NCBI GenBank assembly: GCA_012064385.1
Contig: QRDG01001855.1
Span: 248,001 to 312,000, forward strand
Length of the DNA: 64,000 nt
Direction: 5' to 3'
Source: Puccinellia tenuiflora
Taxonomy: Eukaryota; Streptophyta; Magnoliopsida; Poales; Poaceae
This document shows, piece after piece, positions 1 to 10,759 of this stretch. The first letter of the stretch is position 1; every line of letters starts with the position of its first letter. Under the pieces are notes generated by a model. The model saw only the letters and a program-made list of their open reading frames with translations, ran no database searches and was not told where the DNA came from. Made by a program: the position numbers and the translations under genes.

Positions 1-465
1 AGCAGCGCGTGCTCGTACGGAACAAGACGACGGCAGCGAACCGGTATGGCCGCTGGGCTGTTTTCGGAAGGGAGTTGGGCCGGGGGGAGGAAAGGAAGAG
101 GAGATGGGCTGAAAGAGGATTTTCCCATTTTCAGAATTAGGAAAAAGAGAGAAAGAAGAGAAAAGGGGAAGAGATGAAAAAGGAGAGGGAGTTTTGCAAA
201 CATTTTTATAACTTTGTTCTTGATTAAAAATAGTTTGTCAAATATTCCCAAATAATATTTTGAAAAAGCTTTGAGAAAAGAAAAAGAGAGGGGTGGATTT
301 TATTAAATCCTCGGATTAATTTGCAAATCAAAAATAGTTTTGTTAAAATAATATTTTTGATTTTTCTTTTGCTAAAAATGCAAGTTGATAGATGATGATG
401 TCATGATGACGCAAAAATAAAATAACAAACAAATCAAATTTTGGGGAAAACCCCGGGATGTTACA
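1..465. mobile_element. Terminal part of an LTR, truncated by the window start
   Basis: AT-rich non-coding DNA ending in GGGATGTTACA, a typical grass LTR 3' terminus (compare CTGTTACA at the end of the element at 6783-10716). No open frame of note. The other end lies outside the window, so neither family nor orientation can be fixed. Confidence 0.4.
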
Positions 466-1296
466 ATAACAGTACTGGCAAGTAATACTCACAAGATACT
501 AACGCTTGAATTCTGAGGAAAAGGGGGTTGGTGGTTGAAGCGGCAGCAAGCAGCACTAACAACATATAGAGACACGCTACAACTTTCGTCTAATAGAGAG
601 AAGGTAATAGAGCGTATAGGTGACCAACTATGCTAACACCAAACACAACTCAGCCGATTCCTTACCGTCCCGTTTAAACCACGGACAGCAAGCCCAAAGG
701 CACTCACACAGTTGACAAATTTTATGTGTTATTATTTAAGTAATCTATCTTACTAGTCAAGTTATAATCATTAGGTGCAAGTTGTCTATGATCTTGCTAC
801 CCAGCATCATCACCAAGTCGTCCATAACCGCGGACACGACTTTTCGAAAAGATTTAACCCTGCAGGGGTGCACAAATGTAACCACACGCACTTCAACCCT
901 TGTTGCCAGCTATTAGCACACTTCCTATGGTGTATCGGTAGGGTATCCGACACTACACTTTCCTTCACTACAACACTAGTCCAGGGAACCACCTAGCTAG
1001 GTCATGCCCGCATCGAAAGTCCGGCCGAAGCTTCAAGGAGGACCTAGCCGTTTGCGAATACATGCTAGGTGACCCAGACTACCATGAGAATGGTCACTTC
1101 ACATCATACCTCAAGCCCTACCGTAAGTAACCATCACGTATAAATCCTGGAGGCGTCCCATCCGTACCTACATCAAAATAAATAAAGCGTCGCGCAAATG
1201 GAAACACCCGAACTACTTGTGGCGCCCTGGACAAGGCTGCAGATCCGGTACTAGGTCAAGGGGAGTCCCATTTCCTCCCACATGTGGGTAGTGCGT
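466..1296. mobile_element. Fragment related to the large solo LTR at 6783-10716
   Basis: Non-coding. The segment beginning TCCATAACCGCGGACACG at 821 recurs almost unchanged at 7546 inside the solo LTR C, with flanking similarity (TTTTCGAAAAGATT, AACCCTGCAGGGGTG). The rest is diverged. It is probably a piece of a related LTR into which element D inserted at 1297; the last five bases (TGCGT) would be one half of D's target duplication, but the other half is not in the window. Confidence 0.4.
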
Positions 1297-2945
1297 TGAT
1301 ACGTGTCAAACGTATCTATAATTTTTGATTGTTTCATGCCACTTTTATACCTTTGACACTTGTTTTCATACTAAGTTTATGATTTAATTTGACTAACCTA
1401 TTAATAGTTGCAAAAGTGTACAATATTCTTGTTTTACACTTTGATGTGTAGGAATCACTTGTAAATTGGCAAAAACGCAAAAGGAGCCTTGTTAGAGGTG
1501 GACTGTGACTTTCCTGAAATCTATCCTCCTCATAGATTTCAGAGATTGACAGTTTTCGACCAGAATAAGACATCAACTAAAAATCAATTTGCCTGCCACG
1601 TTGTGGGAAATTTCCATAGATTTCATTTAAGCACAAGAACAGCCCAATCGGCGGTCCGTAGCTCCGGGAATCCCCGTTTTACTGAAGGCCAAATATCTGA
1701 TTACGGGATTCCGAAAGTTGGTGACGTGATTGACTCCAACTCTTACCAAACTTGGAGGATTCGACCAAGCCACGACTTTGGGGACCTCATTAAGGATATG
1801 AGGGACCACTAGGAAGGTTCTAGAGGTGCCCAAGATCCATTGGATCAAGGGGCCATTTATCGGAGGGCCGGGAAGCATTGCCTCCACCTATATAAAGACA
1901 GGAAACCCTAGTTTTGGGGGCAGCCACCAAAAGCCACGAATTTGCCTCCCCCTTGGCCCTCATATGCAAGGGGGAGGGCTCCTCTACAACACCAAGAAGT
2001 CATGGACGAAGGGGGTTAGGGGGCGGCGCTCCCCTTGGCCGGCCGGCCGCCCGCGCCGCCTCCGCCTTGCCCTTTCCTCCATGGCCGCCGCCTTCATCGC
2101 CATCTCCATCGCCAATTCCTCATAGATACAGCGGTCCACTCTCTCACAAACCTCTGTAATCCCCTATGTATACCTGGTGTTTGATGCTATAAAATATTAT
2201 CCTATTATCTATGTCATGTTTATGTAGTTCCTTGTTGTCTTGTGGTTGAATTATTGAATGTATTTGGTTGATTCGAGTTGTATGTTGATATGGTACAGTC
2301 CTATGGTGCCCATTATATACTTGCGCGTGTGGATAACATCATAGGGTTTGTAGTATGTGAAGGAGGCCGGGGGGTAGGGCTGTCGGAGTGACAGAAACCT
2401 AAGCCCCATCCCGGTTTTTGACATTGTATGGGATAAAGAGGACCTTATGAACTTAATGCTATGATTGGGTTTTTACCTTAATGAATGTTAGTAGTTGCGG
2501 ATGCTTTCTAATGTTCCAATCATATAGTACATGTAATCACAAGTAGTTGAGAACGTGTATGCTTTGCCTCTCTCACATAGAAAACTGCATCGAAGACGAT
2601 GAACCGAATAACTTCACTAATTAATTATGAACAATTCTGCCACACCTTCCACCACTTTTCCACACTCATGGTTCTGTTATTTATGGTCTTTTAGTATACT
2701 TTATTGCTGCAGCAACTAACTTTTATCTTCTTGTTCTTTATTATATTGCAAAACCATCCTTTCATACCCGTTTTATTTCTATAGTTTTATTTCCTAGATA
2801 GAGCAAACGTTTGGTGTGCGTAGAGTTGTGTCAATGGTTGATAGAACTTGAGAGAATATTAATCCTACCTTTAGCTCCGCGTTGGGTTCAACACTCTTAT
2901 TTATCGAAAAGGCTACAAACGATCCCCTACACTTGTGGGTTATCA
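1297..2945 (+). repeat. 5' LTR of element D (TGATACG...GTTATCA)
   Basis: A 1.65 kb LTR with termini TGATA/TATCA (TG...CA), a TATA box at 1888 and a primer-binding site 10 bp downstream. The opening TGATACGTGTCAAACGTATC and the sequence up to the PBS resemble the abundant Triticeae Gypsy LTRs of the Athila/Sabrina type; that family name is from memory. Only one LTR of D is present, because its 3' end was lost or lies outside the window. Confidence 0.75.
1888..1897 (+). promoter_or_regulatory. TATA box of LTR D
   Basis: CTATATAAAG about 590 bp into the LTR, after a GC-mixed stretch and before the presumed R region. It fits a Pol II LTR promoter reading rightward. Confidence 0.5.
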
Positions 2946-2955
2946 AGATCTTTTT

Positions 2956-2973
2956 TGGCACCGTTGCCAGGGA
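2956..2973 (+). other. Primer-binding site of element D
   Basis: TGGCACCGTTGCCAGGGA starts 10 bp after the LTR end, the position and form of a tRNA-complementary PBS in grass Gypsy elements. It fixes D as a plus-strand element. D's leader continues to 3008 and is then interrupted by element A. Confidence 0.7.
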
Positions 2974-3008
2974 GCAATAGCGTGGGGTGAATATTCTTGT
3001 GTGCACTT

Positions 3009-3965
3009 TGTCGTGTCTTGGATCACGGACACCAAGAGTAAAGGATACCCCCTTTTTAGGTTCGGTATGGGGCGCAGAGGAGGCCGAAGAACTTCTTCCA
3101 CCTGGGGCTTCGCTTCGACGTTTGAGATCTACGTACTAGCAAGCATCACAGAGACACAAGGAGTTTACCCAGGTTCGGGCCACCCGGAGGCTAACAACCC
3201 TACTCCTGCATGTCTGGATTGAGAGGTGTATCATGGTGTAGCTTTACAAGGGTGGTCGCGGGTGAGAACCCGGGAGGTGTTGGCTAGAGGTGGAAGACGA
3301 GCAGATCCTGACCCTGAGGAGATCACCTCTCGCCTAAGCTACTCTGGGACTTGTGCGCTACCTAGCCTAGCCTCCTTCCCTTCTGGACCTGTTTTCCTTT
3401 GGGTGCCTCGGCCCTCCTTTTATAGGTTAAGGGTATACCACAGGTGCACCCTTGGGGTCGGAGGGGTTTTGGCGGGAAAACCCCTCCGGGTTCTCTTTAG
3501 GAGGCGACGTGGCCTCCTCTCGTCCAAGTATTCTTCTCAGAGGGGGCAGGTGGGATCGGCCACCTTTTGCTGAGAGGGCGGACAGAGGCTGACAGCTTTT
3601 CCGCCTCTGCCCCCTCTTGGCGCCTCCATCTTCTTGGTGCCCAAGTCTTCTAGGAGCTTCCAGCCAGAGCTGGCAAGCTTATCCTCTTCGCGCACTTGAG
3701 ATTGGTTCCCGGGAACGAGCCTGGCCTCCTGCCGGGCATCGGGTCCCCGGGACCTCCGTGCCTGCTTCCGGGTCGAGGGGGGCCCGGAGGGTCTCCGAGT
3801 CCTTGGCCTTGGTTGTCGATGTCGCACGCGTCGGGATGCCGTGGGGCAGATGGGGGGGCATCTGCCAGTCTTGAGCCTTGGCCTTGAGTGCCTCCTTGGT
3901 GGGCCCATGTGCGATGGACCCACTTTGAACGCATCAGGGGAACCCCATGTTCCACTGTTGCGACA
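3009..3965 (-). repeat. 3' LTR of element A
   Basis: 957 bp. Read on the minus strand it runs TGTCGCAACA...GACACGACA. Its partner is 32750-33710, with about 4% differences by eye. The polypurine tract lies next to it on the inner side at 3966-3978 (minus strand CCCGGGGGCTAC). Confidence 0.92.
3416..3425 (-). promoter_or_regulatory. TATA box in the 3' LTR of A
   Basis: Minus strand CTATAAAAGG, conserved at the same place in the other LTR copy (33158-33167). Confidence 0.5.
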
Positions 3966-4286
3966 GTAGCCCCCGGGCGGCCACGCCCTTCTACCGCCGG
4001 GGCTATGACCAAAAAGAGTCAAAGTGGGTCCCCGGCGTCAGGTCTTGATCGTCTTGTCACATCCGCCTGAGTTGCGCACCACGGAGGTGCGCATCCCACG
4101 GGTCTCGAAGTTACCCACCCGATGGAGTAATTGCGCCAACCTCCTCGATTCTCGGTAACGGAGAAAGCGAGGAGACGGCCGCTGAGGGCGCACCCGAGCC
4201 TTCTTAAAGGCAGGGATACCCCTTAGGATCTTCATTAGTCTTCATTCCTTCTTCAACCCCACCTTTCCTCAGAGGTGAGCGCATCA

Positions 4287-4918
4287 ATGGCGGAGGCTAA
4301 GAGAGGATTTGGTCGCTTGCGCTCGTCCTCGGCGGGAGCAGAGGGGGCGTCCGGTAGCCGCGAAAGAGTTGCTCCCCGAGGCCGAGCGAGGTGTGGTCGC
4401 GGCCGCAGTCGTGGAAGCCGAGGTCACGGAGGTCGCGGAGCGGGAGATTCGCCGGGCCCTTCCTCGAGGAGGACGACCCACGCCGGCTTCCCTCCGTTCG
4501 AGTTCGTCGTGGATCTGGATAGAAGACTGCATGGCCGGCTTCATCTGCTGGACTCCTTCGTTGCGGCGGTGGACACGGACGACAGCCGGCCCACCGGCTT
4601 CTGGTTGCAGGTCGAGGGTTGTCCCAACGGCCCCTTCTGGGTGGAAGTGGAGAACACCGTCGCTGGCTCCATGCTCCTGGGGAAGGGATGGAAAGCATTC
4701 GTGCGCTCTCGTCGCCTTACCCGGGGGCAGTACCTGTCGTTCGAGTACGATGGGGATGAGACGCTCTCCGTGAAGATTTCCGTGGCGACGGAGGACGCGA
4801 GGATTGTTGTGCGGAGAGCGACAACAGCAGTCGCAGCAGCAGCTATGACGAGGAGGACGATGATGAAGATGAAGAGGACTCCCTCAGCATCAAGGCTGAG
4901 AGGAGCCCGCTTCCCTGA
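4287..4918 (+). pseudogene. Antisense B3-like protein gene of element A (frameshifted)
   Basis: The first ATG is at 4287, and the frame is open to about 4805. Residues roughly 65-175 look like a B3 DNA-binding fold: a strand-rich region with PFWVEVE, then GKGWKAFVRSRRLTRG, then QYLSFEYDGDETLSVKI, which matches the GWKEFV...L..GDFLVFRYDG pattern of plant B3 proteins. After about 4806 the acidic Ser/Asp/Glu tail lies in another frame and ends at TGA 4916-4918, so there is a frameshift. The N-terminus is Arg/Gly-rich. It lies opposite to gag-pol, between INT and the 3' LTR, like the B3-like gene of element B. Fold assignment is by motif only. Function is unknown; DNA binding is an inference. Confidence 0.55.
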
Positions 4919-5226
4919 AGGTGAGGGGGTGGCACCGCGGCAGCGCCCCCCGAAGATGTCCTTGACCTCCTTCTTGGCGGCCTCGTCTTCGTACTTCTGG
5001 AAGTAGTGCCTTCCGTGGTGCGGGGATGCTCCTTGCTTGCGTGGGAGCCAACCTTTCTTGTAAAAAGTAGTCCCCATTGTAGACCTTTGGATGACGAAAA
5101 GCTCGTATTCTTGTTGTCGCTTGGCCTTCGAGCTGAATAGATGCAATCGGGAACGGCTTTCCGCAAAACTCGCTCTTGAATGCAGCGTCAGCTGAACCGT
5201 CAGGGGGGCCAGTGGGGAACATAGGG

Positions 5227-5237
5227 CCTATAAAAGG
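5227..5237 (+). promoter_or_regulatory. TATA-like box before the second antisense ORF of A
   Basis: CCTATAAAAGG about 90 bp upstream of the ATG at 5324 and on the same strand, so a possible antisense promoter inside element A. Confidence 0.4.
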
Positions 5238-5323
5238 CTCTCTAGCCCCCAGTTCCATGGCCACCCTTAGCCTTGCTTCTTCTTGCTTCTCGCTTTCCCC
5301 ACCCCTTCTCGAACCACGAGGCC

Positions 5324-5801
5324 ATGTCGGGGGAGGTAGAGATGTCCTTCTCAGGGACGTCGATGGCGGCGTCCGTGCACCGGGGCGCGGCGGAGGCTCC
5401 CAGGGGAGCTGGGGCCCGTGCCGCTGGAGAAGAGGATGAGGTGATGTCGCGCCTAGCCCTCGTCATGGGCGTTTCTCGCTTGGCGACGATTTCTGGTCCC
5501 GCGGCCTAGGAGGAGGCTCGGGTGCGGGCGCTCCTCAAGGCTCAGCTTCTGGCAGCCTTGAAGGAGAGGACCGCGGGGATCCCGGAGGCATCCCAGCTCT
5601 GGGAGGAGTTCGACGCCATCGAACAGGTCAGTGTCGTGCTTCTCCTGGCCCCTCGATCCTCTTGGGCCTGGTCGAGATTCTGACCGAACTTGTCCCCTGT
5701 CGCAGGCGGACGACAATGCCATGACCCAGGTGGCGGCCGAAGTGGTCTCCCTGCTCCACTGCCTGGCGCCCGGACGCATCAGACAGCCAGGAGACGCCTG
5801 A
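5324..5801 (+). pseudogene. Second antisense gene of element A, two exons, unknown function
   Basis: ATG at 5324. Exon 1 (5324-5626) ends CAG before GTCAGT; an intron (5627-5705) ends CCTGTCGCAG; exon 2 (5706-5801) continues in the same phase to TGA. The predicted product is 132 codons: Ala/Arg-rich at the N-terminus, then a helical-looking stretch (ARVRALLKAQLLAALKER). Codon 62 is TAG (5507-5509), so the gene is broken unless read through. I recognise no domain. A TATA-like box lies 90 bp upstream. The in-phase splice pair is the main support that this was a gene; homologues in other copies of the family would settle it. Confidence 0.4.
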
Positions 5802-6777
5802 AAAAATCCTTCTGGGTTCTCTCTCTCCTCCCAGGCGTCCCCAGGAATTGAGAGGTCCCCCGTCGGGCGTGAACAAGGCAAGGGTGCGCAGCAAGGAGCG
5901 CTAACTCCAAGCTGGCCTTAGTAGCACAGGGTCTAGTAGTTGCACAACCGAATATAAATTCAAGAATGTAATTTAGAATGTAAATTTGGATGTATGCAAC
6001 CCTAGACTCAACTCCCGGGGTCATTTCCCAAATCTTCCTTTGCACTAACGCGCCGTCTGGTTTTCTGAGGAGGCCGCTTAGGTGCCAAGGCACTCTACCT
6101 CCGCACGATAGATGTACCCCCTAAGTCGGACTATACCTTCCGGGAGTCCTTCGCCACTGTCCACGGGTACTAGGCTAGAGGGCAATGGACCGTTCACCGG
6201 GGTGGTCGCCTACCCCCGCAAAGGCTCTCATTAACCGTCAAGCATGCGCAGGTCGATGGTATGTTGACTCCGAGCGAGATGTCATGCCTAAATGCAGGAT
6301 GCTGATGCAAAAACTTAGTTGTTTTCTTGTCACGCCTCCATCCCATCCAGTCCTTCCCGGGCGTCGAACTCCTTTGGTGTCCCGCCGTCCAATCCTGCCC
6401 CGGGAAGGAGCTACACACAGCAAACTTTTAGTAGGAAAAGAAAGGACCCTCTTTCCTACCATGCTAGCGTGTTATCCAAAGCAAGGCGTAAGCACAGTTG
6501 GTAGTACATTTCTGTGGTGAGGTGCGTTTCACCACAACACTGCCCGATTCCCCTCTTTGCGGCAGCACGGCATGATCGGGCGGCGGTGCCTAGCCCACTG
6601 AGGCCACTCGCGGCGCTTCTACCCGTCTGCCACCGGCACATACCAGCCCCCTGCTTACGGGTTGCTAAGGATAACACATTTCCATGGAAGGATTGAGGCT
6701 CACGGAAATTGAAATAACTTATCTTTTATTCTCCTGGCGACGATTCTCACACCCTATTACAGAACACTAGCCCCCTG
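5802..6777. other. Non-coding part of element A between antisense ORFs and element C
   Basis: No convincing ORF. Contains AT-rich and GC-rich blocks with no repeat that I recognise. This region separates pol from the 3' LTR and could include a further degraded insertion. Confidence 0.4.
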
Positions 6778-6782
6778 GGCGT

Positions 6783-9700
6783 TGTAGCGCCCCGACCCCG
6801 GAATTATACAGAGAGGCTATGAATCCGACACAACCATAAAAGTATAATACAAAGATCGAGACTTGTGGAACAGAACTGGCACAAAGCATGACTCTACGAC
6901 ACAAAACATATAGCAACTCATATAAAGAGAAGAATACAAATATTCACAACAAAAGGATCACGGATCCAACAATACATCAAACGGAAGCGGGTAGTGTTGT
7001 CTAACAACAAGAAGCAAATATATGGCCTAAGAGGCCTACAATAAACATCACCCAAGCCAGCTTGTTCCACGGTCCCAAGCTGCCACCTGGGAACCCCAGA
7101 CTAGTAGTCGACGTCAACGAAGAACCCACCTAGCTGTTCGGTGTCGTCCTCCTCTGAAACACAAAATCATAGAGGCAGCAAAGAGAGACTGAGTACGATG
7201 TACTCGCAAGTTTAGTAGGGCGATATAGGCCCAATGACTGACGGAGGCTCTAAAGCTGTTTATGTATCTCTTTTGCATAAAGCTAATTTTAATAAACCGA
7301 AATATAAAATGACACATGGCATTCGTCTACTCAGAATATTTTTATAAAGGGGTAAGAGAGTAACTTTTCATCTTCGGTTCTCGGCGAACCTACTTGCAAC
7401 CATCACCACTCATCTCACACAAAGGCACTCCCTCGACTCCCCTCGAGGAAATGAACCTTTATCTCAAGTTGATTATGCAACCTTTAGCTGCCATATCAAT
7501 TAGGTTAAATGTTATCTATGGTCTTGTATATCCGTTCCCAAGTCGTCCATAACCGCGGACACGGCTTTTCGAAAAGATTAACCCTGCAGGGGTGTACTAT
7601 TTGAAGTCGCCAGGTTTCCGAGGGAACCCCATCTCCTTATCCATTGGTACCGTCCGGCTCACCTAGTTGGCCCTCTTCCGGGGAAGACCGGCGAGCGGGC
7701 GCGGTTAGACCTTTACATTGCATGAGGCTTACTCAAGGACCATCAGTGTGCGGAAGGACAGGTTCAGCGCTCCCAGCGCCCTGCCCCGCGGCCACATCCT
7801 AAACACCACCATCCTCGTTTCTTTTCCACCCACACAACTCACGCGCAAATGGAAATAGCAAACTAGAGGACCCTTGACAAGCCCCTCACAACTTATTCGG
7901 TCAAAGGGGGTTCCATATGCCCCCACCTCCGGAAGCACGCTCAAACTTGGTTCTAGAGACAAGAACTCGCACCTAGGGGCCAGAGTGAGGCAAAACACCA
8001 TCCCCGATGGCAACTCACCCAAGCCGTCTTAGCATTTTAATTAAGCATCACAATTATCCACCATGCCCGAGTCATTCCATCAACATCAATAATTATGGAA
8101 TTCAACAACGGACAAACTAGTATTTCCACTAAACATTTCTAAGCATGGCTAAGCATAGCTAAGCTTATGAATATAACAATAAATCTATCTTTATCTCGGC
8201 CAACACTTCAACCCTAGGTTTCATAGGTAGGGATACATGTGATTGGCTCGGGGAAGAACATGCATTCATAGGATACTCTAATAATTACCAAAAGGACATT
8301 TGAACCACATGCAATATTATGGTGGATAAAATAATTTGATAAAATCATAGGATGCTAGATGCCAAGAAGGTTAGGTTATCTCTTGCCTTGCTGCCGGTCG
8401 TGAAGTACTGCTCGTCGGGGTAGTTAGAGAGACCCTCGACTCCGGAATCTATCGATACCCAAAGAAATACAAAGCACACATAAATTACACAAACACAAGG
8501 TGCAATGCTCAATCACATGATGACATGTCAAGTTGATGCAAGGATATCATTATATAACTTAAAAGCAAAATTAAATGGGGAGCCAAATAATTAGTGCAAT
8601 TATTTGGAAACAACCCCATATTTATCTTAGTGATCCCATTCTTTATAAATTATCACATTATTAGAGAAGTGGCTCAAATATGCATGAACATGACAAGAAT
8701 GGATAGGGTTTGTCATTCCGATCATTTTGGTACTTTATTTGTAATTTTTGGAGTACCGATGAATAAATAGCAAATTAAATAAATAATTGTATTTAATTCA
8801 TTTAATCAAATTATGAATAACATCAAATAGGAATTTGTGATCATGATGTGATAAGTGCATGATTTAATAGCATTTGAAGTGCGGATCACTTTGATATTTA
8901 ATTCATAATTTTTGGACAATTATTTAATAAGTTATGCATTTTCCTAATTTGGGATTTAAATAACCCATTTTAGGAATTCTTAAATAATTATCAAAATATG
9001 GTTTCAAATAAACATTTCAATTGGTCCATTAATTAGAGTTTGTCTTTCTGATCAACATGGTATTTTATTTGTTGAAATTGGACCAATATTTCAAAAGTTA
9101 TGAATTATTTGAATTTATCTCAAATCTGCTTTTACTGTTCGGGCCGGCCCACAGGTCGGCCCAGGCCAGTTTGCAGGCCGGGGTAGTGCCAGAAGAGGCC
9201 GGCCTCAGAGCCGGCCCAAACCGGGGCGTAGGCCGGGGACTAGCCCGAACAGGCCGGCCTTGTGGCCGGCCCAGGCCGGGCGCCTGGCCGGTCAGGCGGG
9301 CACGCGCGCGTCCGCGGTCAAAAGCCACGACCGGCGCGGTGACCACGCACGCGGCCGACGGCGCGCACGCTCGCCAGGGGTGAGAGCAAGCAAGCGCGAG
9401 AGCGGGACGAACGCTTTTCGACGCGCCGTGTTTACGGGCGGTTACACTACGGCGGCGCAGCCACCGAAGGGTTGCCGGAGCGACCTATCCGACGGCGGCC
9501 GGCGACGGGCTATGACGCAACTGCAACCTAGGGGGAGATGAGAGCGAGGGAGATGTCCAGAGGGTTCGCCCGCTCACCCTGGGTGTGATGGCGCTGACGG
9601 CGAGGTCGGGGGAGGCCGGACGGCGACGTGAGCGTGCTCGGAGGCGGCGGCATGTGGCGGAAGGGAACGGCCCGGCGAAGTCGATTGCGGCGACCCCGGG

Positions 9701-10716
9701 CCGATTCCTGCGGCGGGGAGGTGCAGATCTGCGAGACGAGCCTGACGGTGGCGTCGGTTGACTTCGGGACTGCCGGAGTCGACGGCGTTCGTGGCGGCGG
9801 CGGAGGCGACAGAAAAATTCGGAGACACCTAGGCCTAGGGTTCCCGATTGGGGGGGGGGGGAGGAGAGGGAGCAGGTGAGGGGAAGGCGGGAGCAGGGAC
9901 GCGTCGGGGGCCTCCTTATCCTCCAGCTCGACAGGGGCCAAACGGCATGGCGCCAGGAGGTGTGCGTCGGCGGCATGGCGGCACAGTGAGGGAAGAGGAG
10001 AGAGAGGGGGCTGACAGGAGGGGTCCACACGTCAGTGATTTGGTCTTTTCCATTTTTCCCAGTTTTAGAACCATAAACAGCAGGGTTTGGCCATTTAAAC
10101 GAGTCACTTAAACATTTTCAGAAATTATGCAAAAATTCAAATAGGCTCCATTTAACCCTTAGGTGCTCCACAAAAATTGGTGAGGCAAGTAGAAATGTTT
10201 TGCACCACATTTGGTCTTGGAGTTTAAATAGGGCATTTTTGATAATTTCCAAAAATAGATTTAGTTGGAGCAATTAGTCATTTCAATAAATTATGAAAAT
10301 ATTTAGGGAGGCTCATATTATAATAATGAATCACCCCATATTTTTATTTTAAATTTTTGAAAGTTCAACTTGGTTCCAAAATTAGAAATTGAATTAAGCC
10401 AATTTAAGTCCTCATATTTATTTCTCATTTGACAAAACTTGGGAATAGAGAATTGGGGATAAGAAGCAAAATGGGAACTTCCTAACAATTTGGAAGTTCC
10501 AGGATAAAGTATTTTGCCAACTTGAGCTTTGCATTTGGTTTGGCCAATGCATTTAGTTTGGAAAATGTGAGGAAGGGTTTTGCTTCCTTTGTTTTCTTTT
10601 CTAGGTGTTGCTTTATTTCTATATTAGCAATTTTAAATAAGAATGCCATGATGCAATGCAAAACAAAAAGTGAAAATTTGGCCCATATTTTAAGGTGCTA
10701 ATCTGGGGCTGTTACA
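6783..10716 (+). mobile_element. Element C: 3.9 kb solo LTR with TSD GGCGT
   Basis: Begins TGTAGCGCCCCGACC, ends GGGGCTGTTACA and is flanked by GGCGT at 6778-6782 and 10717-10721. It has no PBS, PPT or retroelement protein motif, and its ORFs are short and lie in a GC-rich patch (9120-10030). An inverted relative is at 56670-59383 and a fragment of the kind at 466-1296. A solo LTR left by LTR-LTR recombination explains a TG...CA unit with a 5-bp TSD; a non-autonomous element without coding capacity is the alternative. The plus strand is assigned only by convention. It separates the A antisense region from the end of the A integrase. Confidence 0.75.
9138..9300. repeat. GGCCGG-rich palindromic cluster in element C
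   Basis: Many overlapping GGCCGG/CCGGCC words within 160 bp (GGGCCGGCCC, GAGGCCGGCCTC, TGTGGCCGGCCCAGG). Comparable clusters occur in the C relative (57870-58085) and in both LTRs of E. Confidence 0.6.
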
Positions 10717-10759
10717 GGCGTGCTTTAACGGATCCAACGTTTGCGATTCATGTTCGTAA

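Noticed and set aside
9057..10111. Several overlapping ORFs on both strands in the GC-rich patch of element C
   Set aside because: High GC content removes stops in all frames; composition is Arg/Pro/Gly with no motif, and the inverted relative does not keep the frames.
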